From NCBI RefSeq assembly GCF_900116645.1, contig NZ_FPBO01000017.1, positions 98,136-162,135 of the forward strand: DNA of 64,000 nucleotides. Direction: 5' to 3'. Both the position numbers and the translations under genes were made by a program. The notes below the pieces were generated by a model. It did not search any database and was not told the origin of the DNA. It worked only from the letters and a program-made list of their open reading frames with translations. The DNA comes from Pseudoduganella namucuonensis. Its GTDB lineage: Bacteria; Pseudomonadota; Gammaproteobacteria; Burkholderiales; Burkholderiaceae_D. Shown in pieces: positions 1 to 9,646 of this stretch (within the stretch, counting starts at the first letter, position 1; each line of letters opens with the position of its first letter).

Positions 1-1497
1 CGCCCATTTGGCGCCGTCGGCGATGTCGTCCTGCATCTTCAAGCCCCATTGCTTCCAGCCGGCGCGGTAGTGCGCCTGGCCGAAGCCGGTGCTGCCGCGG
101 AACTCCGGCTCCAGCACCGCGTAGCCGCGCGAGGCCAGGAACTGCGCCTCCGCGTCCCAGCCCCAGTGGCCGCCCCGCAGATACGGGCCGCCGTGCACCA
201 GCACCACCAGCGGCAGCTTCCCGCCCCCGCCCCTGGGCAGCGTCAGCCAGGCGGGGATCTTCAGGCCGTCGCGCGCGTCGTAGCGCACCAGGTCCTGCTT
301 GCCCATCTGGTCCGGCTTGATTTGCGGGCGCGAGTCGCCCACCTTGTTCAGGGTTTTCTTGTCGCGGTCGTACAGCATGAACACGCGCGGCTGCACGTCC
401 GAATACGATTCCACCAGCAGGTAGGGGGTTTCCGGGCGCGCCGGCAGCGACACCAGGTTGATGGTGCCGGACAGGCGCGCGTCGATCTCGGCCTGCACCG
501 CCTTCATGCCCTCGTCGAACCACAGCGTGCCCTCGCCGTCGGTGGTGTAGCGCACGCCCAGCAGCCTGCCGTTGCCCATGATCAGGCTGCCGCGGAAGTC
601 GTAGCCCTCCAGCTCGATCAGCGGCTTCTCGCTGATCCGGCCGGTGGCCAGGTCCAGCGTGTGCACCGCCGCCTTGTCCTTGTAGGCGTGGGTGGTGACG
701 TACAGCGTGCCGTCCGCGCCCATGGCCAGCGGCGAGAAGGCGCCCTTGCCGCCGGTGTAGGCGTTGAAGGTGGCCAGCTTGCGCCAGGCCTTGGTCTCGG
801 GATCGCGGTACTGGATGCTGAGCTGGTCCTTCTCGACGGTGGTGACCAGGCGCGGCTCGCCCCGCTCGTCGAGCAGCCAGCCGCGCGTGTCGCCGGGGCG
901 GTTGACGGTGCTGTGGTGGCCGGTCTTGGTGTTCAGGCGCAGCAGGTCCACGTAATCGACCTCGTTCGGGCCGGAGAATTTGGCGCTGCTGACGTAGGCG
1001 AACTCGGAGTCCTGCGCGCCGCGCTGGCGCAGCATGAATGTATGCCACGGCAGCATCCTGGCGGCCGACAGGGTCTGCACGAAGTGGTTGCTGCGGTTGG
1101 CCAACTGGCGGAAGCCCTCGCCGTCGCGGTTCACCGCGTACAGGCCGGGGCCGTAGCGCAGGTCGCCCTGGCCGAGTTGCTTGTCGGTGGTGTCGAACAG
1201 CAGCCGCTCGTCGCTGATCCAGTTGAAGTTGCCGACGTCGGCGTCGGAGAAGTTGGCGACCGACTTGACGCTGTTGCTGGCCAGGTCCACCACCGCCAGC
1301 CGTTCGCGCCCGTTCTTGTTGGCCAGCTTGGCCGCCAGGTAGCGGCCGCTGGGCGAGAGCTGGGCGGCGCTGAATTCGGGGTTGCCGAAAAAGTCCTCGA
1401 TCGGGGGGAGGGCGGCGCGGGTTTGCGCGGCGGCGGGGACCAGCGCGGCCAGCGCCAGCATGGCGGCGGCCACGGGCCGCGATAGCTTGGTGTTCAA
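1..1497 (-). CDS. S9 family serine peptidase, 3' part missing (paralogue 1)
   Basis: Partial member of the S9 (prolyl oligopeptidase / acylaminoacyl peptidase) family. 499 codons are visible; the last ~170, which hold the catalytic Ser-Asp-His triad, lie before base 1. The visible part has a hydrophobic signal peptide (AAAMLALAALVPAAA), then beta-propeller repeats (LSPSGRYLA) and the beginning of the alpha/beta-hydrolase domain (LVHGGPYLRGG, EFRGSTGFG). I start it at a TTG (1495-1497), 5 nt downstream of AAAGGA; the first in-frame ATG (1461) would cut into the signal peptide. It lies 21 nt after the stop of a paralogue in the same direction, so it is probably co-transcribed with it. Predicted role: hydrolysis of oligopeptides in the periplasm; substrate unknown. 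Confidence 0.85.
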   Translation of the reverse strand, partial: MNTKLSRPVAAAMLALAALVPAAAQTRAALPPIEDFFGNPEFSAAQLSPSGRYLAAKLANKNGRERLAVVDLASNSVKSVANFSDADVGNFNWISDERLLFDTTDKQLGQGDLRYGPGLYAVNRDGEGFRQLANRSNHFVQTLSAARMLPWHTFMLRQRGAQDSEFAYVSSAKFSGPNEVDYVDLLRLNTKTGHHSTVNRPGDTRGWLLDERGEPRLVTTVEKDQLSIQYRDPETKAWRKLATFNAYTGGKGAFSPLAMGADGTLYVTTHAYKDKAAVHTLDLATGRISEKPLIELEGYDFRGSLIMGNGRLLGVRYTTDGEGTLWFDEGMKAVQAEIDARLSGTINLVSLPARPETPYLLVESYSDVQPRVFMLYDRDKKTLNKVGDSRPQIKPDQMGKQDLVRYDARDGLKIPAWLTLPRGGGGKLPLVVLVHGGPYLRGGHWGWDAEAQFLASRGYAVLEPEFRGSTGFGQAHYRAGWKQWGLKMQDDIADGAKWA

Positions 1498-1518
1498 GGT
1501 TGTCCTTTGTACGTGTGC

Positions 1519-3507
1519 TTATGGTTGCGGGCCGATGTGGCGGTTCAGGAAGGCCTCCACCCGGGTCCAGAAGTCGATGCGGTTGCGCGGCAGGTACCAG
1601 CCGTGGCCCTCCTGCTCGTACTCCACCCACTCCACGTCCTTGTTGGTGGCCTTCACGGCGTCGCGGAACCTGGTGCCGTGCACCAGCGGCACGCGCAGGT
1701 CGGCGCCGCCGTGGGCCAGCAGCAGGGGCCGGGTGACGCGGGCGGCCTGGCGCAGCGGCGAGGTGGCCGCGAAGCGCTCGGCGTCCCGCTCCGGGTCGCC
1801 GATCAGGTCGCGCATGCCGTACTGCTTGAAATCGGCCGACATGTCGCTGTCGAAGCGCCAGTGGCCCTTGTACAGCAGTTCGAGGTCGGTCACGCCGGCC
1901 CAGGCCACGCCGCAGCGGAACAGCTCCGGGTCGTTCACCAGGCCCATCAAGGTGGCGTAGCCGCCGTAGCTGGCGCCGGCCACGCAGACGCGCCGGGGGG
2001 CCGCGTAGCCTTGCGCGGCCGCCCATTTGGCGCCGTCGGCGATGTCGTCCTGCATGGCCAGGCCCCATTGCTTCCAGCCGGCGCGCAGGTGCGCGCCGCC
2101 GTAGCCGGCGCTGCCGCGGAACTCGGGCTGCAGCACCGCGTAGCCGCGCGAGGCCAGGAACTGCGCCTCCGCCTCCCAGCCCCAGCGCGTGCCGCGCACA
2201 TAGGGGCCGCCGTGCACCAGCACCACCAGCGGCAGGTTCTTGTCCTTGCCGGCGGGCAGGGTCAGCAGGGCGGGGATCTCCAGGCCGTCGCGCGCCTTGT
2301 AGCGCACCACGTCCTGCGCCGCCATCTGCGCCGGCTTGATGGCGGCGTGGCTGTCGCCGATGCGCTTCAGGTCGCGGGTGCGCGTGTTGTAGACCAGGTG
2401 CACCTGCGGCTGGCGGTCCGAGTACGACGTCACCAGCACCCACGGCGTCTGCGCGCGCACGGGCGGCGTCACCAGGTTGACGGTGCGCGGCAGGCGCTGG
2501 TCGATCTCGGCCTGCACCGCCTTCATGCCGGCGTCGAACCATTCGGTGCCCTCGCCGTCGGCCAGGAAGCGCGCGCCCAGCAGCTTGCCGCCGCCGAAAA
2601 CGAGGTGGCCCATGAAATCGTAGCCCTGCACGTTCAGCAGCGGCCGCTCGCCGAGCTTGCCGGCGGCGATGTCGTAGGTGTGCACCGCCGCGTAGCCGGT
2701 CTTCTCGCTGGACGCCACGTACAGCGTGCCGTCCGGCCCGAACGCCAGCGGCTGGAAGCCCTGGCCCGCGCCGGTGTAGCTGGCGTGGCGCGCGATCTCG
2801 CGCCAGGCGCCGCTGGCCGGGTCGCGGTAATGCATCATGGTCTGGCCGTCGCGGCGGGACACGGCCAGGCGTGGCTGGCCTTGCTGGTCCAGCATCCACC
2901 ACCGCATGCCGCTGGGCGCGTCGAACGGCTTGGCCTTGCCGGTCTTCGTGTTCAGCAGCAGCAGTTCCTGCTCCCGGTCCGCCGACAGGTTCTCGACCAG
3001 GTGGTTGGCGACGTACACCTCGGGGCCGTCCTGCGCGCCGTCCTGGTCCAGCATGAAGGTGTGCCATGGCAGCAGGCTCGATGGGCCGCCGACTGTGATG
3101 AAGGGCTTGCCCCGGCTGCTGGCCAGCTGGCGGAAGGCCGTGCCGTCCCGGTTCGCCGCGAACAGGCCGGGCGCGTAGCGCTGGTCGCCCTGCGCCGCCT
3201 GGGAGTCGGCCGAGGTGAACAGCAGGCGCTCGTCGCTGAGCCAGCTGAAGGCGCCGACGTCGCCGTCGCGGAACTCGGCCGCCGCCTTCAGGCTGAAGTC
3301 GTTCAAGTCCACCACGATCAGGCGCTGGCGGTGCGCCTCGTCGCTGGCCAGCACCGCCAGGTGGGTGCCGCTGGGGGACAGGCGGGGCTTGGTGAAACCG
3401 GGGTTGCCGAAGAAGTGGCCGGCGGGCGGCGCCTCGGCCGCGCCGGCCAGGGGCGCCAGGCCGAGCGCGCAAACCAGCGCCGCCCAGCGGGAGAGGAATC
3501 TATGCAT
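1519..3507 (-). CDS. Secreted S9 family serine peptidase (paralogue 2)
   Basis: Full-length 662-residue S9 peptidase. A Sec signal peptide (MHRFLSRW then ALVCALGLAPLAGA) is followed by a beta-propeller of about 400 residues and a C-terminal alpha/beta-hydrolase domain. The nucleophile is Ser513 in GASYGGY, with GGADLRVPL (Asp) and EGHGWYLP (His) near the C-terminus, so the triad is complete. The ATG at 3507 is preferred over a TTG 24 nt upstream because the signal peptide starts there. It is the middle gene of three tandem paralogues and is most like the one upstream (3606-5678). About 98 bp separate it from that gene, and this leader shares short blocks with the leader of the upstream gene, so it may have its own promoter. 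Confidence 0.9.
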   Translation of the reverse strand: MHRFLSRWAALVCALGLAPLAGAAEAPPAGHFFGNPGFTKPRLSPSGTHLAVLASDEAHRQRLIVVDLNDFSLKAAAEFRDGDVGAFSWLSDERLLFTSADSQAAQGDQRYAPGLFAANRDGTAFRQLASSRGKPFITVGGPSSLLPWHTFMLDQDGAQDGPEVYVANHLVENLSADREQELLLLNTKTGKAKPFDAPSGMRWWMLDQQGQPRLAVSRRDGQTMMHYRDPASGAWREIARHASYTGAGQGFQPLAFGPDGTLYVASSEKTGYAAVHTYDIAAGKLGERPLLNVQGYDFMGHLVFGGGKLLGARFLADGEGTEWFDAGMKAVQAEIDQRLPRTVNLVTPPVRAQTPWVLVTSYSDRQPQVHLVYNTRTRDLKRIGDSHAAIKPAQMAAQDVVRYKARDGLEIPALLTLPAGKDKNLPLVVLVHGGPYVRGTRWGWEAEAQFLASRGYAVLQPEFRGSAGYGGAHLRAGWKQWGLAMQDDIADGAKWAAAQGYAAPRRVCVAGASYGGYATLMGLVNDPELFRCGVAWAGVTDLELLYKGHWRFDSDMSADFKQYGMRDLIGDPERDAERFAATSPLRQAARVTRPLLLAHGGADLRVPLVHGTRFRDAVKATNKDVEWVEYEQEGHGWYLPRNRIDFWTRVEAFLNRHIGPQP

Positions 3508-3605
3508 CGGGGTCAATTGCAAAATAAACAATTGCCGTAGACTAACAGCTGATGGCCGTTTTGGCTAGTCTTGCCGGTCACCCTACGCCGCGGACGCAGG
3601 CCGCG

Positions 3606-5678
3606 TCATTTGCCCGTGTCGGCCACTTCCCGCTGCGGGCCGATGTGGCGGTCCAGGAATTTCTCGACCCGGGTCCAGAAATCGACGCGGGTTTGGGGCA
3701 GCGACCAGCCGTGGCCCTCGTGCTCGTATTCCACCCATTCCACGTCCTTGTTGGTGGCCTTGACCGCGTCGCGGAACTTGGTGCCGTGGTACAGCGGCAC
3801 GCGCCGGTCGGCGCCGCCGTAGGCCAGCAGCAGCGGCTGCGTGATGCGCGCCGCTTGCGCCAGCGGCGAGGTGGTTTTCAGCTGGGCGGCGTCCTTTTCC
3901 AGGTCGCCGATCAGCACCGGCATGCCGTAGCGCTTCCATTCCTCGGGCAGGTCGGACTGGAAGCTCCATTTGTCCTTGTATAGCAGTTCGATGTCGGTGA
4001 CGCCCACCCAGTTCACGCCGCACTTGTACAGGCCGGGATCGTTCACCAGCCCCATCAGGGTGGCGTAGCCGCCATAGCTGGCGCCGGCGATGCAGACGCG
4101 CCGCGGATCGGCGTAACCCTGCGCGATGGCCCAGCGCGCGCCGTCGGCGATGTCGTCCTGCATTTTCAGGCCCCACTGCTTCCAGCCGGCGCGGAAGTGC
4201 GCGGTGCCGAAGCCGAGGCTGCCCCGGAATTCCGGCTGCAGCACGGCGTAACCGCGCGAGGCCAGGAACTGGACGTCGGGGCTCCAGCCCCAGCTGCCGC
4301 CGCGCGCATACGGGCCGCCGTGCACCAGCACCACCAGCGGCAGGTTCTTGTCGCGGCCCTTGGGCAGGGTCAGCAGGGCGGGGATCTCCAGGCCGTCGCG
4401 CGCCTTGTAGCGCACCACTTCCTGCGTGCCCATCTGGCTGGACTTGATGGCGGCGTGGCTGTCGCCAAGGCGCTGCAGGAGCTTGGTCTGGGTGTTGTAC
4501 ACCATGTGGACCGCTGGCTGGCGGTCGGAATAGGAGGTGACCAGGAGCCATGGCGTTCGCGGCCGCGCCGGCGGCGTCAGCAGGTTGACGGTGTGCGGCA
4601 GGCGCGCGTCCACCGCCTGCTGCACGGCCTTCATGCCGGCGTCCAGCCATTCGACGCCTTGGCCGTCGGCCAGGAAGCTCACGCCCAGCAGTTTGTCGCC
4701 GCCGAAAATCAAGCCGCCCTTGAAGTCGTAGCCTTGCAGCCGCAGCAGCGGCTCCTTGCCCAGCTTGCCGGTGGCGGGGTCGAGGGTGTACAGCGCCTTG
4801 AAGTCGCCACCGGCGTTGGCCGCAACGTACAACATGCCGTCCGGGCCGAACGCCAGCGGCTCGAAGGCCTGGTTGACGCCGGTGAAGGCGCTGTAGCGGC
4901 CCAGTTCGCGCCACTCGCCGCTGGCCGGGTCGCGGTAGTGGATCAGCGTGCTGTCGCCGCTGTTCGACACCGCCAGGCGCGGCGCGCCGGCATGGTCCAA
5001 TATCCAGTTGTGCATGCCCGACGGACCCGTGAAGTCGGTCGACTTGCCGTTCAGCGTGTTCAGCCGCAGCAGTTCCACCTTGGGGATGGCGCCGATGACG
5101 CCCCGGTAGAGCACGTTGGCGACGTACACTTGCTCGCCATCCTGCGGACCCGCCTGGGGCAGCATGAAGGTGTGCCAGGGCAGCAGCGTGCTGGACTCGC
5201 CATTGCCGAAGAAGGGCATGCCCATGGTGCGCGCCAGCTGGCGGTAGGCGGTGCCGTCGCGGTTGACGGCGTACAGGCCGGGCGCGTAGCGCACCTCGCC
5301 CTGCGCGACCTTGCGGTCGGCCTCGGTGTACATCAGCCGTTCGTCGCTGATCCAGCGGAAGTCGCCGACGTCGCTGTTCGGGAATTCGCCCACCACCTTG
5401 GCGCTCAGGTCGCTCAAGTTCAGCACCGCCAGGCGCAGGCGCTGCTGGGGACCGGTGGTGAGCACGGCCAGGTGGCCGCCGCTGGGCGACAGGAGTGGAC
5501 GGCTGAAGCCGGGATTGTCGAAGAAATGGCCGGCGGGGATGGGCACGGCGGTAGGCGCGGCGGCCGGCGCGGCTGGCGCTTCCGCGGCGGTGGCCGGACC
5601 GGCGGCGGACAAGGCGAGGACCGCGGCGCAAAGGTTGGCGCATAGGGTGGCGAGGAGGGGGCGGAGCGGGGTCTGCAT
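3606..5678 (-). CDS. Secreted S9 family serine peptidase (paralogue 3)
   Basis: 690-residue S9 peptidase, first in transcription order of the tandem. The signal peptide (LCAAVLALSAAGPATAAEA) is followed by an Ala/Pro linker, a propeller domain and the hydrolase domain. Catalytic Ser534 lies in GASYGGY; GGADRRVPL and EGHGWSLP supply Asp and His. The ATG at 5678 is chosen because a start 42 nt upstream would add residues before a normal signal peptide. Neither start has a clear Shine-Dalgarno. Residues around the active site are nearly identical to those of the 1519-3507 paralogue, which points to tandem duplication. The fold and triad are certain; the substrate (dipeptides, acyl-amino acids or other) cannot be read from sequence. 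Confidence 0.9.
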   Translation of the reverse strand: MQTPLRPLLATLCANLCAAVLALSAAGPATAAEAPAAPAAAPTAVPIPAGHFFDNPGFSRPLLSPSGGHLAVLTTGPQQRLRLAVLNLSDLSAKVVGEFPNSDVGDFRWISDERLMYTEADRKVAQGEVRYAPGLYAVNRDGTAYRQLARTMGMPFFGNGESSTLLPWHTFMLPQAGPQDGEQVYVANVLYRGVIGAIPKVELLRLNTLNGKSTDFTGPSGMHNWILDHAGAPRLAVSNSGDSTLIHYRDPASGEWRELGRYSAFTGVNQAFEPLAFGPDGMLYVAANAGGDFKALYTLDPATGKLGKEPLLRLQGYDFKGGLIFGGDKLLGVSFLADGQGVEWLDAGMKAVQQAVDARLPHTVNLLTPPARPRTPWLLVTSYSDRQPAVHMVYNTQTKLLQRLGDSHAAIKSSQMGTQEVVRYKARDGLEIPALLTLPKGRDKNLPLVVLVHGGPYARGGSWGWSPDVQFLASRGYAVLQPEFRGSLGFGTAHFRAGWKQWGLKMQDDIADGARWAIAQGYADPRRVCIAGASYGGYATLMGLVNDPGLYKCGVNWVGVTDIELLYKDKWSFQSDLPEEWKRYGMPVLIGDLEKDAAQLKTTSPLAQAARITQPLLLAYGGADRRVPLYHGTKFRDAVKATNKDVEWVEYEHEGHGWSLPQTRVDFWTRVEKFLDRHIGPQREVADTGK

Positions 5679-5741
5679 CGGCGGCGGCTTATGAAATGAA
5701 CAATTTCCCAAGGCTAACATTTGCCCGCGGTCTTGCCTAGT

Positions 5742-5753
5742 GTTATCGATAAC
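5742..5753. promoter_or_regulatory. 12-bp perfect palindrome upstream of the S9 peptidase cluster
   Basis: GTTATCGATAAC is a perfect palindrome 64 bp upstream of the first S9 peptidase start and 26 bp beyond the stop of the symporter gene. It sits where a promoter for the peptidases would lie and could be an operator, but no regulator can be assigned. Confidence 0.3.
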
Positions 5754-5778
5754 TATATTTTCGCCTTCCCTCGCCGCG

Positions 5779-7830
5779 TCATGTCTCCGGGGTGCGTATA
5801 TGGGCCACCAGCGCCTGCACGTCGCGTCCGGGCGGCGGCGTCAGCCAGCTGACCAGCGCCATCGTCAGCAGCCCGGCCGGCACGCCGAAGATGCCGGCCG
5901 ACACCGGCGCGATGCCGAACCACTGGCCGGCCGCGCTGCCGCCGAGGATGGGATTGGCGTGCACCATGTAATACAGGCACACGCAGAAGCCGGCCACCAT
6001 GCCGGCCACCGCGCCCTGGCGCGTGGCGCGCTGCCAGAACACGCCCAGCACCAGCGCCGGGAACAGGGTGGAGCCGGCCAGCGAGAACGCGGCGCTCACC
6101 AGCGACAGGATGTCGGCCGGCTTGGTGGAGGCGGCGTAGGCGGCGATGAAGGCCACCGCCAGTAGCAGCAGCTTGGAGATCGTCACCCGCTTCTGGGTGG
6201 AGGCGCCGGGATCGACGATCTGGTAATAGATGTCGTGCGACAGCGCGTTCGAGATCGCCAGCAGCAGGCCGTCGGCGGTGGACAGCGCGGCGGCCAGGCC
6301 GCCGGCCGCCACCAGGCCGGAGATCACGTAGGGCAGCCCGGCGATCTCCGGCGTGGCCAGCACCAGCACGTCGCCGTCGATGGCGATCTCGGCCAGCTGC
6401 ACCACGCCGTCGCGGTTGATGTCGGTGATGCTGATCAGCGGATGCAGCTTGTCGACGTTGGCCCAGTACGACACCCAGGTGGGCAGGTGCGAGAACTCGC
6501 TGCCCACCATGGCGGTGTAGATGTCGTATTTGACCAGCACCGCCAGTGCCGGGATGGTGAGGTAGATCAGCAGGATGAAGAACAGCGTCCAGAACACCGA
6601 CACGCGCGTCTCGTGCACCGAGGGCGTGGTGTAGGAGCGCATCAGGATGTGGGGCAGGGCGGCGGTGCCCACCATCAGGCAGAACACCAGCGCCAGGAAG
6701 TTGTTGCGCTTGTTGTCCGAGGCCGCCTTGTCCCTGGCCACGAAGGGTTCCGCGTGCGGCACCGGTGGCGCCGCACGCCGCAGGTTGTGGTCGCGCGCGG
6801 TCCGCCAGGCGCCGGCCGCGTCCTCGGCCGTCTTCGGATAGGCGAGCAGCGCCTTCTCGGCGTTGCGGATGTCCAGCAGCGAGGCGTTGCGCTGCTTGGC
6901 CACGTCCAGCTGGCGCTGGGCCTCGAAGCGGCCCGTGTCCCAGCTGCCGGGCAGGCCCTCCAGCTTGCGCGCGTAGTCCTGCGCGCGGCGCAGGAAGATG
7001 GCGCGCACCTCCAGCTCCTTCGGGTCGGCGGCCAGGCCGCGCTCGCGCGCGCCCAGCTCCGGCAGCAGCTTGCCGTAGGCCACCTGGGGGATGGGATTGT
7101 CGCTGTGCTTGGCCGACAGCCACATGGCCGGGATCAGGAAGGCCACCAGGATGATGATGTACTGCGCCACCTGGGTCCAGGTGATGGCGCGCATGCCGCC
7201 CAGGAAGGAGCACACCAGGATGCTGGCCAGGCCGAGGAAGATGCCGACCGAGAAGTCGACGCCGGTGAAGCGCGAGGCGATCAGCCCGACCGCGTAGATC
7301 TGCGCCACCACGTAGGTGAAGGAGACGATGATGGTGGCCGCCACCGCCATGATGCGCACGATGCGGCCGTGGTGCGGGCCGCCGTAGCGCGCGGCCAGGA
7401 AGTCGGGAATCGTGTACTGGCTGAAGCGGCGCAGGTAGGGCGCGATCAGGAGCGCCACCAGGCAGTAGCCGCCGGTCCAGCCCATGATGTAGGCCAGGCC
7501 GTCGAAGCCGTGCAGGTACAGCGTGCCGGCCAGGCTGATGAAGCTGGCCGCCGAGATCCAGTCGGCGGCGGTGGCCATGCCGTTGAACATGGCCGGCACG
7601 CGCCGCCCCGCCACGTAGTACTCGGCCACGTTGGAGGTGCGGCTGACCAGGCCGATGAAGGCGTACAGCGTGATGGTGGCCAGCATGAACAGATAGCCTA
7701 TCCACACCCGCGGCATGCCCTCGTTCTCCAGCATGGCCAGCGCCGCCAGGAAGCAGCCGAAGCCGCCGGTGAACAGCAGGTAGTAGCGCGACAGGCGCTG
7801 GAACAGGGGGGCGGGCTGGCCGTGCCTCAC
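5779..7830 (-). CDS. Sodium:solute symporter, large subunit (VC_2705 subfamily)
   Basis: 683-residue multi-spanning inner-membrane protein of the SSS family. It belongs to the long subfamily with a hydrophilic insertion of about 120 residues between transmembrane segments (roughly residues 240-370). Recognisable core segments include SRTSNVAEYYVAGRRVP and MATAADWISAASF near the N-terminus, typical of Na+-coupled symporters for acetate or similar monocarboxylates. The start is a GTG at 7830 whose last two bases form the TGA of the DUF4212 gene (GTGA overlap), so the two subunits are translationally coupled. The long upstream extension in the same frame is not coding. A two-component system directly upstream in the operon probably controls or senses its substrate. 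Confidence 0.9.
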   Translation of the reverse strand: MRHGQPAPLFQRLSRYYLLFTGGFGCFLAALAMLENEGMPRVWIGYLFMLATITLYAFIGLVSRTSNVAEYYVAGRRVPAMFNGMATAADWISAASFISLAGTLYLHGFDGLAYIMGWTGGYCLVALLIAPYLRRFSQYTIPDFLAARYGGPHHGRIVRIMAVAATIIVSFTYVVAQIYAVGLIASRFTGVDFSVGIFLGLASILVCSFLGGMRAITWTQVAQYIIILVAFLIPAMWLSAKHSDNPIPQVAYGKLLPELGARERGLAADPKELEVRAIFLRRAQDYARKLEGLPGSWDTGRFEAQRQLDVAKQRNASLLDIRNAEKALLAYPKTAEDAAGAWRTARDHNLRRAAPPVPHAEPFVARDKAASDNKRNNFLALVFCLMVGTAALPHILMRSYTTPSVHETRVSVFWTLFFILLIYLTIPALAVLVKYDIYTAMVGSEFSHLPTWVSYWANVDKLHPLISITDINRDGVVQLAEIAIDGDVLVLATPEIAGLPYVISGLVAAGGLAAALSTADGLLLAISNALSHDIYYQIVDPGASTQKRVTISKLLLLAVAFIAAYAASTKPADILSLVSAAFSLAGSTLFPALVLGVFWQRATRQGAVAGMVAGFCVCLYYMVHANPILGGSAAGQWFGIAPVSAGIFGVPAGLLTMALVSWLTPPPGRDVQALVAHIRTPET

Positions 7831-8117
7831 GTCCGTTCCCCCGCCTGGTACTGGCGGTCCAGCCGGCGCATGCGCCAGGCGTAGCCGCCGATGATGGCCA
7901 GGTAGACCAGCGAGGCGCCCTGCGCCGCCAGGTAGAAGGACATGGGCCAGCCGAACAGCGTCAGGCCGCTCAGCTCGCGCGCGAAGAACACGGCGCCGAA
8001 GCTGGTCAGCATCCACAGCAGCAGCAGCAGCGCGGTGGTGTCGCGGGTGCGCCGCCAGTGCAGGGCGCGGCGGGCGCGCCGCGTGGGCGTCGCGGGCGGG
8101 GTGTTCAAGGCATCCAT
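7827..8117 (-). CDS. DUF4212 protein, sodium:solute symporter small subunit
   Basis: 96-residue membrane protein with two predicted helices (TTALLLLLWMLTSFGAVFF and SFYLAAQGASLVYLAIIGGY) and a basic N-terminus. This is the small subunit that accompanies the VC_2705-type symporter in many proteobacteria. Its 5' end overlaps the histidine-kinase gene by 13 bp and its stop overlaps the symporter GTG start by 4 bp. Two nearby ATGs exist; the one at 8117 is in frame with the whole protein. Confidence 0.85.
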   Translation of the reverse strand: MDALNTPPATPTRRARRALHWRRTRDTTALLLLLWMLTSFGAVFFARELSGLTLFGWPMSFYLAAQGASLVYLAIIGGYAWRMRRLDRQYQAGERT

Positions 8118-9646
8118 GAGGCGTCTTCCTGTTCGGGGTCCGGTTCGGGCGGGCGCAGCGGGAAGGTCAGGCGGAACAGGGCGCCCGGCATCTTGGCGCT
8201 GGTGCTGCGCGGGTTGCTGAAGATGTCCACCTCGGCGTTGTGCTGCTGGGCGATCTCGCGCACGATGGCCAGCCCCAGGCCGCTGCCCTCGGCGCTGCTG
8301 CCGAGGATGCGGTAGAAGCGCTCGAACACGTGGCCGCGCTCGGCCTGCGGGATGCCGGGCCCGGTGTCCTCCACCTCGACGACGCCGGCGCTCTCGGTGC
8401 GGCGCACGCGCACCGTGACCGCGCCGTGGGCCGGCGTGTAGCGCAGCGCGTTGTCGACCAGGTTGGACAGCATCTCGCGCAGCATGGTCGGGTTGCCGTC
8501 GATGAGCACGTCGCCGTCGCCGGCCGGCGCCTCGAAGCCCAGGTCGATGCGGTAGTTGAAGGAGGCCGGCACCCAGTCGCGCACGGCGCCGCGGGCCAGC
8601 TCCACCAGGTCCACCGGCAGCAGCGCGGCGCCGGCCTGCGGCTGGTTTTCCGCGCGGGCCAGGGCCAGCAGCTGGTTGACCAGGCGGGTGGCGGCCTCCG
8701 AGCTTTTCGCCAGCTGCTCCAGCGAGCGGTGGATCTCGCCGTGGTCGGTCTGGCGCAGCGCCAGCTCGGACTGCATGCGCATGCCCGCCAGCGGCGTCTT
8801 CATCTGGTGCGCGGCGTCGGCGATGAAGCGCTTCTGCATCTCGATCGACAGCGACAGCCGGCCCAGCAGGTCGTTCAGCGAGCGCACCAGCGGCGTGATC
8901 TCCTCCGGCACCTGGCCCGAGTCGATCGGGCTCAGGTCGTCCGAGCTGCGCGCCCGTATCCGCTCCTGCAACTGGGCCAGCGGCGACAGGCCGCGGGCCA
9001 GCGCGAACCACACCAGGGCCAGCACGATGGGCAGCACGATGAACTGCGGCAGGATGACGCCCTTGATGATCTCGTTGGCCAGGGCGCCGCGCTTTTCCAG
9101 CGTCTCGGCCACCTGCACCAGCGCCAGCCGGGTCTCCTCGGCGCCGTGGTCCTCCAGCAGCACATAGGAATAGGCGATGCGGATCGGCGTGCCGTGCAGG
9201 TTGCCGTTGCGGAACTGGACCACGCCGGGGCGGCCCTTGTCGTCCTCGGGCGGGGCCGGCAGGTCGCGGTCGCCGTCCTGGTGCTCGCCGGCGGGGCCGA
9301 CGATCTGGAAATAGACGCTGTCCACGTCGTCGGCGCGCAGGATGTCGCGCGCCGAGCCGGGCAGGCGCGGCGCCAGCTTGCCGTTCACCTCGTGGATCTG
9401 CTGCGCCAGCACCGTCACGCTGTCCTCCAGCGCGTGGTCGAAGGGCTGGTTGGCGATGGACTTGGCGACCAGGTAGGTGATGGCGATGCTCATCGGCCAC
9501 AGCAGCAGCAGCGGGGCCAGCATCCAGTCCAGGATCTCGCCGAACAGCGAATGCTGGATCTCGTTGTCGCGGTCGGCCGGGGGCGATTCATACCAGGACG
9601 CGGGATCGGCGTCCTGGTCGGCGGCTCCCGGCTCCCGTTCGTTCAC
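8105..9646 (-). CDS. Sensor histidine kinase, TctE-like
   Basis: 513-residue membrane kinase. TM1 lies near residues 40-62 (MLAPLLLLWPMSIAITYLV), a periplasmic sensor region of about 130 residues follows, and TM2 is near 190-215. The HisKA box is FIADAAHQMKTPLAG with phospho-acceptor His280; the ATPase has an N box (SNLVDNALRYTP), VEDTGPGIP and GSGLGLAIV. The sensor domain resembles the TctE/2CSK_N type used for carboxylate sensing, which fits the symporter downstream. The start is a GTG (9646) overlapping the TGA of the response regulator by 4 bp. Signal and cognate promoter are inferred, not seen. Confidence 0.9.
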   Translation of the reverse strand: MNEREPGAADQDADPASWYESPPADRDNEIQHSLFGEILDWMLAPLLLLWPMSIAITYLVAKSIANQPFDHALEDSVTVLAQQIHEVNGKLAPRLPGSARDILRADDVDSVYFQIVGPAGEHQDGDRDLPAPPEDDKGRPGVVQFRNGNLHGTPIRIAYSYVLLEDHGAEETRLALVQVAETLEKRGALANEIIKGVILPQFIVLPIVLALVWFALARGLSPLAQLQERIRARSSDDLSPIDSGQVPEEITPLVRSLNDLLGRLSLSIEMQKRFIADAAHQMKTPLAGMRMQSELALRQTDHGEIHRSLEQLAKSSEAATRLVNQLLALARAENQPQAGAALLPVDLVELARGAVRDWVPASFNYRIDLGFEAPAGDGDVLIDGNPTMLREMLSNLVDNALRYTPAHGAVTVRVRRTESAGVVEVEDTGPGIPQAERGHVFERFYRILGSSAEGSGLGLAIVREIAQQHNAEVDIFSNPRSTSAKMPGALFRLTFPLRPPEPDPEQEDASWMP

